Assembly (NCBI GenBank): GCA_937927945.1
Contig: CALEYW010000043.1
Coordinates: 1 to 64,000 of the forward strand
From: an uncultured candidate division WPS-2 bacterium
GTDB taxonomy: Bacteria; Vulcanimicrobiota; Vulcanimicrobiia; Vulcanimicrobiales; Vulcanimicrobiaceae
Length of the DNA: 64,000 bases
Direction: 5' to 3'
Under the pieces are notes generated by a model, which was not told the DNA's origin, made no database searches, and saw only the letters and a program-made list of their open reading frames with translations. A program made the translations under genes and the position numbers. Positions 35,377 to 44,598 of this stretch are shown here, in pieces. How positions within the stretch are numbered: the first letter of the stretch is position 1; each line of letters starts with the position of its first letter.

Positions 35377-35436
35377 CGTCGTTGCGATCCGTGCTCCGTC
35401 ATTGCGAGCCGTGCCCTGTCATTCCGAGCTCGTCGA
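35377..35436. repeat. Three 20-bp imperfect tandem repeats
   Basis: Units start at 35377, 35397 and 35417 with core CGTCATTGCGAGCCGTGC-like sequence and exact 20-bp period. The third unit runs into a REP-like motif. They lie upstream of the second Liv binding protein, so they could be operators or simply repeat expansion. Confidence 0.55.
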
Positions 35437-35471
35437 GGAACCCCCGGGGTCGTCCTGAGCGAAGTCGAAGG
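35417..35471. repeat. REP-like elements
   Basis: Two common intergenic motifs occur next to each other: TCATTCCGAGCTCGTCGAGG at 35418-35437, and GTCCTGAGCGAAGTCGAAGG at 35452-35471. Both belong to the widely scattered class whose translation gives HPELVEG-type peptides. No gene is affected. Confidence 0.65.
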
Positions 35472-35520
35472 CGAGCCGCAACCTCGATGGCCCAGGGATG
35501 ACGACAGCGCCCGACACCGT

Positions 35521-35553
35521 GTAGGGGAACGTTCGTCAAGAACGTTCCCCTAC
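35521..35553. terminator. Strong hairpin, 13-bp stem
   Basis: GTAGGGGAACGTT at 35521-35533 pairs perfectly with AACGTTCCCCTAC at 35541-35553 around a 7-base loop. It lies downstream of the broken lipoprotein gene (minus strand) and upstream of the liv binding protein. There is no T tract, so a terminator role is a guess; an operator or REP role is possible. Confidence 0.4.
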
Positions 35554-35584
35554 CTCACACATATGAGGATGACGAGAGGGAGCG

Positions 35585-36888
35585 CTACGGCTCGATCGCG
35601 AGCGCGTACGGCTGTTTGATGCCCGTGGTGATCGGGTTGATCTTGGCGGTCAAGCCGAGGTTGAACTCGAGGACGCTGTTTCCGCCCAGATCGAACGTGT
35701 AGATGCCGTTCGTGCCGAAAGCCAGGGACCGCGGGACGGAGCTGGTGTTCGTATCGGCAACGTCGATCGCGATGCTCGCCGAGGCCGACGTCGCGCCCGC
35801 GGCGACGAAATACATGCGCGAGGAGCAGAAACAGCCCTGGGCGGCCCAAGTGCTGACGTATTGGTTGCCGGATGCGTCCGTGATGAGGGCACTCGGAACG
35901 TTCGGCGAGTTGTTGACCTGCAGCGAATGGGAGGCGCCGGTGCTGATCGGCGGCGCGTACTCGTCGAGCTGGTACGACTGACCGTCGCTGACGAACAGGT
36001 CGCCGGACGGGTCGAGCGCCAGTTCATCCGGTGAGCCGATCCCCGACAGCGTCACGGCCGGGCTGGGGCTGCCGCTGATCGGCGCGGCGTACTTCCACAC
36101 GAACGAGTTGTAGTCGTCGGAGACCCACAAGTCGCCGTTCGGGGCGACCAACAGCGCTCTGAGGATCGAGAAGGCTCCTGAGGTGGGGTTGAACGTCGCG
36201 ACGGGCGCGCCGGTGTACGGCGGCACGTACGCGGCCAGGGCTGTCGGAGTTGCCGAGCCGGTCGCCGAGGTAGAGCGTCCCGTTGCTCGCGATCGCCATC
36301 ACGCCGCCCGGGAACGGGATCGTCGGCCCCGGCGTCAGCGAAGGCGCGATGAACTCGCGCGTCGTCCCGAGGTTGGCGTTGTAGACGAAGATGTCGCCGG
36401 CCGCGTCGGTGATAAGGTCCCGCGGCCCGTTGATCGCCGAGCCGGTGATCGTCTGCAGAGGCGCGTTGCCGCCGTCGGCGTAGATCGCAACCGAGTCGGA
36501 GCCGCCGTTGCACGAGCCGCCCAGCGCAATCGTGTTCGCTGGGCTGCGTGGATCGTGAACCCGATGTTCTGGCCCGTCGAGAGCACGTTGCCGGTCGCGG
36601 TTTGCGTCCCCGCGTTGTAGCCATCGTAGCTCGAGAGCGACGCGGTGTAGCTCCCTGGCGAGAGCGCAAGTTGCAGCGTGCACTGCGTGCTCGCCAGCGT
36701 GCTGATGCAGCCGCCGGAGGTCGACGTGAGCGGAACCGTCTGGTTCACCGGCGTCGGGCCGGTGATGGCGAGCGTCATCGCTTGCGTCGCGGGAGACACG
36801 TATCGCGGCCGCCGCATGCCGTCGCAAGCAGCAGCAGCGCGAGGGCGTGAGGCTTCGACCCGCGCAGAAAAGCGCAACCGTTCGTCAT
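35585..36888 (-). pseudogene. Beta-propeller-type lipoprotein with three frameshifts
   Basis: ATG 36888 starts a lipoprotein signal (lipobox LLLATACGG). The frame then shifts near 36815 into a domain with LAITGPTPVNQTVPLTSTSGGC, again near 36545 (from FTIHAA into SPANTIALGGSCNGG), and again near 36245 (from RLGNSDS into LAAYVPPYTGAP), ending at 35585. Read together they give about 430 residues with repeated DASGNxYV/DPSGDLFVSD blades typical of NHL-like propellers. Three breaks in one gene suggest decay, unless the assembly is poor here. Confidence 0.7.
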
Positions 36889-36976
36889 GAAAGATCCTCG
36901 CAGCAAGCAACCACCCGGTGCGGGCAACCTTTCTAGCGCCTAACGAGGACCCTTCGCCGGGATCGTGGCCGCGCGT

Positions 36977-39900
36977 TTACACCCCCGCCAGTTCCCTCAC
37001 TGCGGCGGCGTTGAAGTAGGCGGCGCGCGGGTGGTGGATGACGATTGCGGCGGTCGACTGCTCCGGCATGATTTGGAAGGCAGAGGTCAGCGAGGCGCCG
37101 ATCGCCTTCTCGACGTCGAGCAGGCGCCATAGCGTGCCGTGCTGCTCGAGGTCGGGACACGCACCGTAGCCCCACGAGTAGCGTTTTCCGCGGCCGTCGG
37201 GAACGCCCAGCTCCGCGCGGACGCGGTGGTGCATGCGCTCGGCGAGCGCCTCGGCCGACTGCACGCAGAAACCGTGCAGGTAGTACGCCTCACTGTAGTC
37301 GTTCGCGGCCTGCAGCGCGTCGATGCGGCGCGAGGGTTCCTCGCCGACGGTGACGACTTGGAGCGCGATGACGTCGCTCGCGCCGCCGTCCACGGGTTCG
37401 CGCAAATAGTCGGCCAGACACAGATGTTCGCCGCCGACCTGACGCGCGAAGTTGAATCGCGCGATCTCTTTGGACGGCTGCTGCGGATCGAACACGATCA
37501 CGTCGTCGCCGCTTCCGGCCGCGGGGAAATACCCGTACACCGAGCGTGCTTCCAATAAGGGCTCGCGCTCCGCGAGCGCTTCGTAGCGGCGCAGACGCGG
37601 CTCGAACTCTTCGGCGACGAGCCGTTCCCAGTCCTCACCCTTCGTGCTCGCGCCGCCCCATGACAGACGGTAGAGGCTCTTGAGGTCGAAGCACGGCCAC
37701 AGCTCGCGCGGGTCGACGTGTGCGATCGTGCGCGCTCCGAGGAACGGCGGTAGCGGAACGTCGGCGACGCCGACCTCCGCGCGCGCCGTGCGGCCGCTGA
37801 TCGCCGGCGCGGCGGCGGCTCCGCTATCCTTCACGCGCAGCGCTTCGGATTCGATCCGCACGCGATCGACCAGCGTCGCCCGCGCTACGTCGTCGGTGAG
37901 CGCGTCGAGCAGCTCGAGCCCTTCGAAGGCGTCCTTCGCGTAGAACACGCCGGGGTCGAAGAAGCGCTCCGGCGCGAAGGCGGTGCGGCGGCCGAAGTCG
38001 CGGTTGATCGCGGCGCCGCCGATGACGACCGGATAGGCGAGGCCGCGCGAGACCTGCTCCTTCACCAGCGTCGGCATCTGCTTCGACGTCGACACGAGCA
38101 GCGCGGAGAGGCCGATCGCGTTCGCGCTCACCTCGACCGCCTTGTCGAGAATCGTGCCGACGGGAACCTGCTTGCCCAAGTCGTGCACGGTGTAGCCGTT
38201 GTTCGAGAGGATCGTGCCGACCAAATTCTTGCCGATGTCGTGCACGTCGCCGAACACGGTTGCGAGCACGATGATGCCCTTGCTCGTCCCTTCCTTGCGC
38301 TCGAGGAATTGCTCGAGGTGTGCGACGGCCTTCTTCATCACTTCAGCCGATTGCAGCACGAACGGCAGGATCAGTTCGCCCGCGCCGAACTTGTCGCCGA
38401 CTTCTTTCATCGCCGGCAGCAGCACGTTGTTGAGGACGTCGACGGGACCGCGGTGCTGGAGCGCCTCGTCGATCTTCGCTTCGATGCCGTCCTTGCGCCG
38501 CCGCAGGATCGCGTTGTGGATGCGCACCTCGACGGGCGCGTCCGCGTCGTCGACCAGGGCGGCGGCAGCGTCCTTCGAGACGACTTTCGACTCGAAGTGT
38601 TCGATCACGCGCTGCAGCGCGTCGGGCCGCCGATTGAGCACGAGGTCTTCGCAGAGCTCGCGCTCTTCGACGTTGATCTCGGCGTACGGCGTGATCTCGG
38701 CGGGGTTCACGATCGCCATGTCGAGCCCGGCTTCGGTGCAATGGTGCAGCATCACCGAGTTGAGCACGTGCCGCGCCGCCGGCTTGAGGCCGAACGACAC
38801 GTTCGAGACGCCGAGCGACGTCAGCACACCCGGCAGCTCGCGCTTGATGAGGCGGATGCCCTCGATCGTCTCGACGGCCGAGTCGATGTACTCGGCGTCG
38901 CCGGTCGCCAGCGTAAACGTCAGGTCGTCGAAGATCAGCGCGCCGGCCGGAATGCCGTACTCATCGACGACGATGTCGTAGATGCGCCGCGCGACCTCGA
39001 GCTTGCGCTCGGCGGTCTTCGCCATCCCGGTTTCGTCGATCGTCAGCGCGACGACGGCCGCTCCGGCTTCCTTGACGAGCGGCATCACGGAGTCGACTTT
39101 CTGCCGGCCGTTCTCGAGGTGGATCGAATTGACGACCGGACGGCCGGCGTAGATCTTGAGCGCGGCTTCGATGACCTTCGGTTCGGTCGAATCGATGACC
39201 AGCGGCGCTTCGACCGACTGCGCCAGGCGCTTGACGATCGTCGCCATCTGCCCGTCTTCGTCGGTGCGTTCGGTGAGCGCCGTGCAGATGTCCAGCAGAT
39301 GCGCGCCGCCTTCGACCTGCGCGCGCGCGACCAGCGTGATCTCGTCGTAGTCGTCGGCCAGCAGCAGGCGTTTGATCTTACGCGAGCCTTGGCTGTTGAC
39401 GCGCTCGCCGATCAGCAGGACCGTGCCTTCTTGTTTGAGCGCGACCGCCGTCATCGCGGACGCCGCGAGCTGCAACGGCTGCGGTGTCGGGATGCGCGGC
39501 GTGTGCCCGGCCTTCGCGAGCGCGTCGACCGCCGCGCGAAACGCCGCGATGTGTTCCGGCGTCGTTCCGCAGCAGCCGCCGATCGCGTTGACGCCCAGCT
39601 CGCTCACGAACGCTTCGAGCTCGCGCGACATCTCTTCGGCCGTTTCCGGATAGATCGTCTCGCCCTTGGGTCCCATGCGCGGCAGCCCGGCGTTCGGAAT
39701 CACGCTGACGAAGCAGCGCGACGATTCGACCAGATAGCGGATCGGGTCGCGCATGTGCGACGGGCCGGTCGAACAGTTGAGGCCGATGACGTCGATCGGC
39801 AGCGCGTCGAGGGTCGCGCAGACGGCGCTGATGTCGGTGCCGAGCAGCATGCGGCCGGTGACGTCCAGCGTCGCCTGGGCTTGGATCGGAACGCGCCGCG

Positions 39901-40459
39901 AACCGGCGGCGAACGCCCGCGTGATCCCCGCGATCGCGGCCTTCATCTCGAGCAGATCCTGGCTCGTCTCGAGCAGCAGCAGGTCGACGCCGCCCTCGAC
40001 GAGCGCGGCGGCCTGCTCCTGGTAGATGTCGGCGAGCTGCTCGAAGGTGATCTTCGAGAGCGCCGGATCGGACGACGAGATCAGCATCCCGGTCGGCCCG
40101 AGCGAGCCGGCGACGAAGCGCGGCCACTCCGGCGTCGAGTAGGCGTCGGCCGCCCGGCGGGCGAGCTGGGCGGAGACCAGGTTGATCTCCCACGTCTTCG
40201 CGCCGAGTCCGTACTCGTCGAGCTTGAGCCGCGAGGCGGTGAACGAATCGGTCTCCACCGCATCGGCGCCGGCCGCGAAGTAATCGCGGTGGATCTGTTC
40301 GATCACGTCGGGCCGGGTCAGCACCAAGGCTTCGTTGCACCCGTGGTACGCCGCTCCGCCGAAGTCTTCGTCGCTGAGGTGCAGCGCCATCAGCTGCGTG
40401 CCCATCGCGCCGTCGAAGACCAGGACCCGCTCGCGCAGGGCCGCCAGATAATCCGCCAT
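36977..40459 (-). CDS. metH: Cobalamin-dependent methionine synthase
   Basis: A 1160-residue four-module enzyme that transfers a methyl group from methyltetrahydrofolate to homocysteine. The homocysteine domain has zinc ligands C229 (GLNCSTG) and C296-C297 (GGCCGTTPEH). The pterin domain follows (about 345-620). The B12 domain has DVHDIGKN with the cobalt ligand H740. The C-terminal reactivation domain ends with SWGYGACPD. All modules are intact and the length is typical. Transcribed divergently from fic. I see no cobalamin riboswitch upstream. Confidence 0.96.
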   Translation of the reverse strand: MADYLAALRERVLVFDGAMGTQLMALHLSDEDFGGAAYHGCNEALVLTRPDVIEQIHRDYFAAGADAVETDSFTASRLKLDEYGLGAKTWEINLVSAQLARRAADAYSTPEWPRFVAGSLGPTGMLISSSDPALSKITFEQLADIYQEQAAALVEGGVDLLLLETSQDLLEMKAAIAGITRAFAAGSRRVPIQAQATLDVTGRMLLGTDISAVCATLDALPIDVIGLNCSTGPSHMRDPIRYLVESSRCFVSVIPNAGLPRMGPKGETIYPETAEEMSRELEAFVSELGVNAIGGCCGTTPEHIAAFRAAVDALAKAGHTPRIPTPQPLQLAASAMTAVALKQEGTVLLIGERVNSQGSRKIKRLLLADDYDEITLVARAQVEGGAHLLDICTALTERTDEDGQMATIVKRLAQSVEAPLVIDSTEPKVIEAALKIYAGRPVVNSIHLENGRQKVDSVMPLVKEAGAAVVALTIDETGMAKTAERKLEVARRIYDIVVDEYGIPAGALIFDDLTFTLATGDAEYIDSAVETIEGIRLIKRELPGVLTSLGVSNVSFGLKPAARHVLNSVMLHHCTEAGLDMAIVNPAEITPYAEINVEERELCEDLVLNRRPDALQRVIEHFESKVVSKDAAAALVDDADAPVEVRIHNAILRRRKDGIEAKIDEALQHRGPVDVLNNVLLPAMKEVGDKFGAGELILPFVLQSAEVMKKAVAHLEQFLERKEGTSKGIIVLATVFGDVHDIGKNLVGTILSNNGYTVHDLGKQVPVGTILDKAVEVSANAIGLSALLVSTSKQMPTLVKEQVSRGLAYPVVIGGAAINRDFGRRTAFAPERFFDPGVFYAKDAFEGLELLDALTDDVARATLVDRVRIESEALRVKDSGAAAAPAISGRTARAEVGVADVPLPPFLGARTIAHVDPRELWPCFDLKSLYRLSWGGASTKGEDWERLVAEEFEPRLRRYEALAEREPLLEARSVYGYFPAAGSGDDVIVFDPQQPSKEIARFNFARQVGGEHLCLADYLREPVDGGASDVIALQVVTVGEEPSRRIDALQAANDYSEAYYLHGFCVQSAEALAERMHHRVRAELGVPDGRGKRYSWGYGACPDLEQHGTLWRLLDVEKAIGASLTSAFQIMPEQSTAAIVIHHPRAAYFNAAAVRELAGV

Positions 40460-40502
40460 CCTCTCGATCCTATCCGCTCCTCCTCGCTACAGGGTGCCGG
40501 AA

Positions 40503-40593
40503 ATGTCCACGCCAGTCGAAATCGAATCAATTGGACAGGCCCGGAATATCAGCGCGGATGTCCAATCGCTTTCAGCGTGGCGGGAATTGGACA
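40503..40593. promoter_or_regulatory. Array of four ATTGGACA-type sites between metH and fic
   Basis: TGTCCA (40504-40509), ATTGGACA (40530-40537), TGTCCAAT (40559-40566) and ATTGGACA (40586-40593) alternate in orientation. Centre-to-centre distances are about 27, 29 and 27 bases. The last site lies just inside the fic start. Regular alternating spacing is what an oligomeric repressor would need. It covers the metH/fic divergent promoter region. Confidence 0.5.
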
Positions 40594-41485
40594 GCTCGCT
40601 GGTCGGATCGACGCGCTCGCTGCCCTCGTGCGGAGCGCGATGCCTTCTCCTGCGCTGCGCGACACGTACGCCGCGCTCCGGCGCGACGAGATCGCGGGAT
40701 CGGCGCGCCTGGCCGGCGCCTCGCTCGACCTGGTTGAAGTGCGGGCGCTGCTGGAGAGAGGTCGGGCGGTGGGCGGTCACCGCTTGAGCGACTACCTGCT
40801 CGTCAGCGGCTATGCTGAGGCCGCCGCGTGGAGCGCGCAGCAAGGTCTGCGCCGCACCGCCGTGACGAGCCAGGATCTGCGCACACTGCACCGGCTCGCG
40901 ACCCGCGCGACCGCCGAGGATGCGGGCGCCTGGCGTACCAAAACGGTGCCTCCGCTGGTCGGAGGTACCGTCCCGCCGCCGCACTGGCTCGTCCCGTTCG
41001 AGACGGAGACGTACGTCGGGCGCCTCGCGCTCGGCGCCGACGACCCCGCGCCGCTGGCGCTCGCCCGTGCCATCGCGCGGCTGGTACGCCTGCAGCCGTT
41101 CCCGCATGCGAACGGGCGCGTCGCGCGACTGGTCGCCAACCTGCTGGCCTACCGCCGCGGCCTGCCGCCGATCGTCCTCGACGCTCGTGGCCGGCGCGCC
41201 TACGCCGGGGCACTCTCGGCCGCGCTCGCCGGCGACCCGACGCCGCTCGCCATAGTCGTCGGCCGCGCCTTGGCTCGCGCGCTGGAGCGGCTCCGAGACG
41301 CCTCGGAAGCAAGCGACGCCCTCCGCCCGCTGACGTCATTTTCGGCCAAGGGCCAGCCGGACGCCCTCTACAAAGCGGCCCAACGGGGCCGGTTGCGCGT
41401 GGTCCGGCGGGACGGACGACTCTTCAGTAGCGAACGATGGATCGCCGATTATCAGATGATGAAGCCGGGAGTTACCGGCTCATGA
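40577..41485 (+). CDS. Fic-domain protein lacking the catalytic His, with C-terminal HTH-like tail
   Basis: A 302-residue protein. The Fic core is clear: residues 173-181 read QPFPHANGR, aligned to the family HPFxxGNGR motif, followed by LVANLLAYRRGLPP. The catalytic His is Gln173 and the acidic position is His177, so AMP transfer is unlikely. The N-terminal DEIAGSARLAGAS resembles the usual start of Fic proteins. The last 40 residues (DALYKAAQRGRLRVVRRDGRLF) look like an excisionase-type DNA-binding wing. GTG 40577 is chosen; ATG 40644 is the alternative. Confidence 0.75.
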   Translation: MAGIGQLAGRIDALAALVRSAMPSPALRDTYAALRRDEIAGSARLAGASLDLVEVRALLERGRAVGGHRLSDYLLVSGYAEAAAWSAQQGLRRTAVTSQDLRTLHRLATRATAEDAGAWRTKTVPPLVGGTVPPPHWLVPFETETYVGRLALGADDPAPLALARAIARLVRLQPFPHANGRVARLVANLLAYRRGLPPIVLDARGRRAYAGALSAALAGDPTPLAIVVGRALARALERLRDASEASDALRPLTSFSAKGQPDALYKAAQRGRLRVVRRDGRLFSSERWIADYQMMKPGVTGS

Positions 41486-43224
41486 CCCGGAAAAAAGAAG
41501 GAACGATGAAGGACGCCCACGTCGCCTACGTGTCGATGGAGATTGCCGTTGCCTCCGAGGTTGCCACCTACAGCGGCGGCCTGGGGGTGCTCGCGGGCGA
41601 CGTGATTCGCGCCGCGGCCGACGCAGGCTATCCGATGGCGGGCGTGACCCTGCTCTATCGCGAGGGCTACTTCCGCCAGAGTCTCGACGAGGCGGGCCAC
41701 CAGCGGGAGGAGCCGCAAACGTGGCGTCCCGAGGACGCGCTCGAACGCCTCCCCGTCGCCGTCACCGTGCAGATCTCGGGCCGGCCGGTCGTCGTGGGCG
41801 CGTGGCGCTACAACGTCGTCGGCTGCGACGGCCATGCCGTTGCGGTCTACTTTCTCGACACCGATCGCGACGAGAACGACGCCGAGGCGCGCGCGCTGAC
41901 CCGCCGGCTGTACGGCGGCGACCACCGCTACCGGCTCCAGCAGGAAGCGCTGCTCGGCCTGGGGACCGTCGCGATGCTGCACGCCCTGGGCGAAGATCGC
42001 ATCACGACCTACCACCTCAACGAAGGACACGCGGCGCTGCTGGCGCTCGCCCTGCTCGAGAGGGCGCGCACGGCCGGCTACTCCGCCGAACACGACCTCG
42101 CCCACGTCCGCGAGCGCTGCGTCTTCACGACGCACACGCCGGTGGCCGCCGGCCACGACCGCTTCGGACTGGAACTCGCCACGGAAGTTCTCGGCGCGGA
42201 GCGGATCGCCACGCTGCGCAGCGCCGGCCTCGTGCACGACGACACGCTCAACATGACCTACCTCGCGCTGCGCGCAACCCGCTTCGCCAACGCCGTCGCC
42301 GTGCGGCACGGCGAGGTCGCGCGCGGGATGTTCGACGGGTTCCGTATCGACGCGATCACCAACGGCGTGCACGGCGCGACCTGGACGTCCGCGCCGTTTC
42401 GCGACCTGTTCGACCGGCGCATCCCCGGCTGGCGCCGCGACAACTTCGCGTTGCGGCAAGCGATCGGCATTCCGCTCGGCGAGATCGCGTCGGCTCACGA
42501 CGCGGCGAAACGCGAGCTGTTCGCGCGCGTAGAGCACGCGAACGGGCGCCGCTTGGACCCGCAGCGCTTCACGATCGGCTGCGCGCGCCGCTCGACGGCG
42601 TACAAGCGCAACGACCTCATCCTGCGCGACCACGCACGGCTGACCGCCCTCGCGCAGCGCCACGGCGGGCTGCAGTTGGTGTTTGCCGGCAAAGCGCATC
42701 CTCACGACGACGACGGCAAGGCGCAGATCGCGCGGATCGTTCGCACCGGAGCGGAACTCGCCGGCATCGTCGACATCGTCTTCGTCGAAGGCTACGACAT
42801 GACGTGGGGCGGCGCGCTCACCGCGGGCGTCGACCTCTGGCTGAACACGCCGCGCCCGCCGCTCGAAGCATCCGGTACGAGCGGCATGAAAGCGGCGCTC
42901 AACGGCGTGCCCTCTCTCAGCGTCGTCGACGGCTGGTGGGTGGAAGGCGCGATCGAAGGCGTCACCGGCTGGTCGATCGATGCCGCGACCGGTGACGACG
43001 ACGGCTGGGCCGCGCACCAGCTCTACGATCGGCTCGAGCAGCACATTCTGCCCGCGTATACCAAGGACCGCGACGCGTTTCTCAGCGTGATGCGTTCGGC
43101 GATCGCTTTCAACGGCTCGCACTTCAACGCGCAGCGCATGCTCGCCGAATATGCGATCGCCGCCTACGACCCAACCGCGAACGACGCCGCCGGCATTCCG
43201 CACAACGAACTGCTAGCCGGGTAA
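41482..43224 (+). CDS. glgP: Alpha-glucan phosphorylase (GT35), short type
   Basis: A phosphorylase of about 580 residues that releases glucose-1-phosphate from glycogen or maltodextrin. Family blocks: YSGGLGVLAGD near the N-terminus, TYHLNEGHAAL, ITNGVHGATW, and the pyridoxal phosphate lysine K470 in SGTSGMKAALNG. It belongs to the short bacterial/archaeal type without the N-terminal regulatory region. ATG 41482 overlaps the fic stop (ATGA); ATG 41506 with AAGGA close by is an equally credible start. Confidence 0.92.
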   Translation: MTRKKEGTMKDAHVAYVSMEIAVASEVATYSGGLGVLAGDVIRAAADAGYPMAGVTLLYREGYFRQSLDEAGHQREEPQTWRPEDALERLPVAVTVQISGRPVVVGAWRYNVVGCDGHAVAVYFLDTDRDENDAEARALTRRLYGGDHRYRLQQEALLGLGTVAMLHALGEDRITTYHLNEGHAALLALALLERARTAGYSAEHDLAHVRERCVFTTHTPVAAGHDRFGLELATEVLGAERIATLRSAGLVHDDTLNMTYLALRATRFANAVAVRHGEVARGMFDGFRIDAITNGVHGATWTSAPFRDLFDRRIPGWRRDNFALRQAIGIPLGEIASAHDAAKRELFARVEHANGRRLDPQRFTIGCARRSTAYKRNDLILRDHARLTALAQRHGGLQLVFAGKAHPHDDDGKAQIARIVRTGAELAGIVDIVFVEGYDMTWGGALTAGVDLWLNTPRPPLEASGTSGMKAALNGVPSLSVVDGWWVEGAIEGVTGWSIDAATGDDDGWAAHQLYDRLEQHILPAYTKDRDAFLSVMRSAIAFNGSHFNAQRMLAEYAIAAYDPTANDAAGIPHNELLAG

Positions 43225-43328
43225 CGGCGCCTCACCAACTTCTCACCGCCGCCTCAGCGCTGTCCAATGCAGGGCTGTTCGGCGTCGCATACGCTCGCTT
43301 CGTACTTTCTCTCTACGAGGTCAGCCCT

Positions 43329-44405
43329 ATGCGGACTCCAGCCCTCGCGGCACTCGTTGCCGCCAGTCTTCTTGCTGCATGCAGCGGCGGCGGCAGCAGC
43401 GGTTCGCCCGCGACGATTCCGGTCACGCCGCCCGCGCCGCCCGCCCAGCAACTCAGCCCGCAAGACGTCGCGCAAAGCGGCACGCAAGCGACGTTCGGCG
43501 CCGTCGACACGAGTGAAGCCGATGCCAGCGTCGGTAACGGCAGTCTCGGTACCGCGTCGAGCGGCCGCAGCACGCAAAGCGCCGGCTTCGCATGCCGCCA
43601 TCGTCATTCGCGCACCGTCACCGTCAACGCCGACGGCAGCGTCACGGTCGAAACGATCGCGTACTACGACCAGGCGTGCACGCAGGTCGAACGCGACGCC
43701 GTCGCAACCTACGCCTCCAGCGGCGGCACCGCCACGGTTGCGCGCACCGTCACGACCTTCAGCCTCACCCACCAGCAGTTGGGCCAGCGCAAAGAGAATT
43801 ACACGCTGACCGGCTCGACCACGAACGGCTCGTACACGGTCCGGTCGGCGTTCTACCCCGGCACATCGACAACGCCGCTCTCGCAGTTCGCCCACAGCGC
43901 AACGATCACCCCGACGATCTTCACCGGCACCACGGCCCATGTGCTCAACGACGCGAAACCCTCGATCAACGCCGCATACGGCCACCAATTCGCATCGAAC
44001 GCCACCATCGGCACGGATTCGTCCGGCGACACGACCTACACCGGAACGCGCGACGGCACGTTCTTCAAGGGCGCGCTAGGTGCGCTTTCGATCACGACCG
44101 CGCCGCCCTTCACGATCTCCGGCGGCACGCAGCTCGGCACGTCGGCGCTGACCGGAACGATCGCCTTCACCCCCGACGGCACGCTCGCATCGATGAACGT
44201 CACCGGTACGCTGGAAAGCGGCAACGCGATCGTCGTCACCAGCACCACCGACGCGACCGGCGCCGTCACCGTGAACGGCACGATCACGTCCGCAACCGGC
44301 GCGCCGGTCGCCACGTTCGTCACCGACGCGAGCGGCAACGGCATCCTCACCCTTGCGAGCGGCACTCAGGTACCGATCGTCGACTGGCACGTTCTCTGGA
44401 GTTAG
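43329..44405 (+). CDS. Lipoprotein of unknown function
   Basis: A 358-residue protein with a lipoprotein signal: MRTPALAALVAASLLAACS, lipidated Cys near residue 18, then a Gly/Ser/Pro linker. The rest is Thr/Ser/Gly-rich, with repeated beta-strand-like TVNADGSVTVE and SSGDTTYTG units. No family recognised. It probably sits on the outer face of a membrane. Convergent with the RND gene. Confidence 0.7.
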   Translation: MRTPALAALVAASLLAACSGGGSSGSPATIPVTPPAPPAQQLSPQDVAQSGTQATFGAVDTSEADASVGNGSLGTASSGRSTQSAGFACRHRHSRTVTVNADGSVTVETIAYYDQACTQVERDAVATYASSGGTATVARTVTTFSLTHQQLGQRKENYTLTGSTTNGSYTVRSAFYPGTSTTPLSQFAHSATITPTIFTGTTAHVLNDAKPSINAAYGHQFASNATIGTDSSGDTTYTGTRDGTFFKGALGALSITTAPPFTISGGTQLGTSALTGTIAFTPDGTLASMNVTGTLESGNAIVVTSTTDATGAVTVNGTITSATGAPVATFVTDASGNGILTLASGTQVPIVDWHVLWS

Positions 44406-44446
44406 TCTCGCCTTTGTCGCATCCGCCCGTCCTTGCTTTGTGGCTT

Positions 44447-44598
44447 GGGTTGGTCGGGTGCGGGATGGTGTGGTGACGGGGACGCTCCCGGCGCACATCC
44501 TGTGCTCTGGTCGCTCGGTGCTCCGTCGCTCTCGCCCCTCCAGGGCTTCGCGACTCCGCAACGCCCCGCCACCACACCATCCCGCACCCGACCAACCC
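44447..44598. mobile_element. 152-bp element with 35-bp terminal inverted repeats
   Basis: 44447-44481 and 44564-44598 are inverted copies with 34 of 35 bases identical, beginning GGGTTGGTCGGGTGCGGG. The 82-base centre has no gene. It lies between convergent genes (lipoprotein and RND pump). It looks like a miniature inverted-repeat or REPIN-type element; no target duplication is evident. In RNA it would form a long hairpin usable as a two-way terminator. Confidence 0.6.

Noticed and set aside
38183..40576. Long plus-strand open frame before fic
   Set aside because: It is antisense to metH, rich in Arg and Asp, and has no family features; the real fic start is 40577 or later.
40460..40576. 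Cobalamin or SAM riboswitch before metH
   Set aside because: The gap of about 115 bases shows no riboswitch-like conserved blocks; only the ATTGGACA array is present.
43261..43268. Another TGTCCAAT site before the lipoprotein gene at 43329
   Set aside because: An 8-mer is expected to occur about twice by chance in 64 kb, so a single copy carries no weight.
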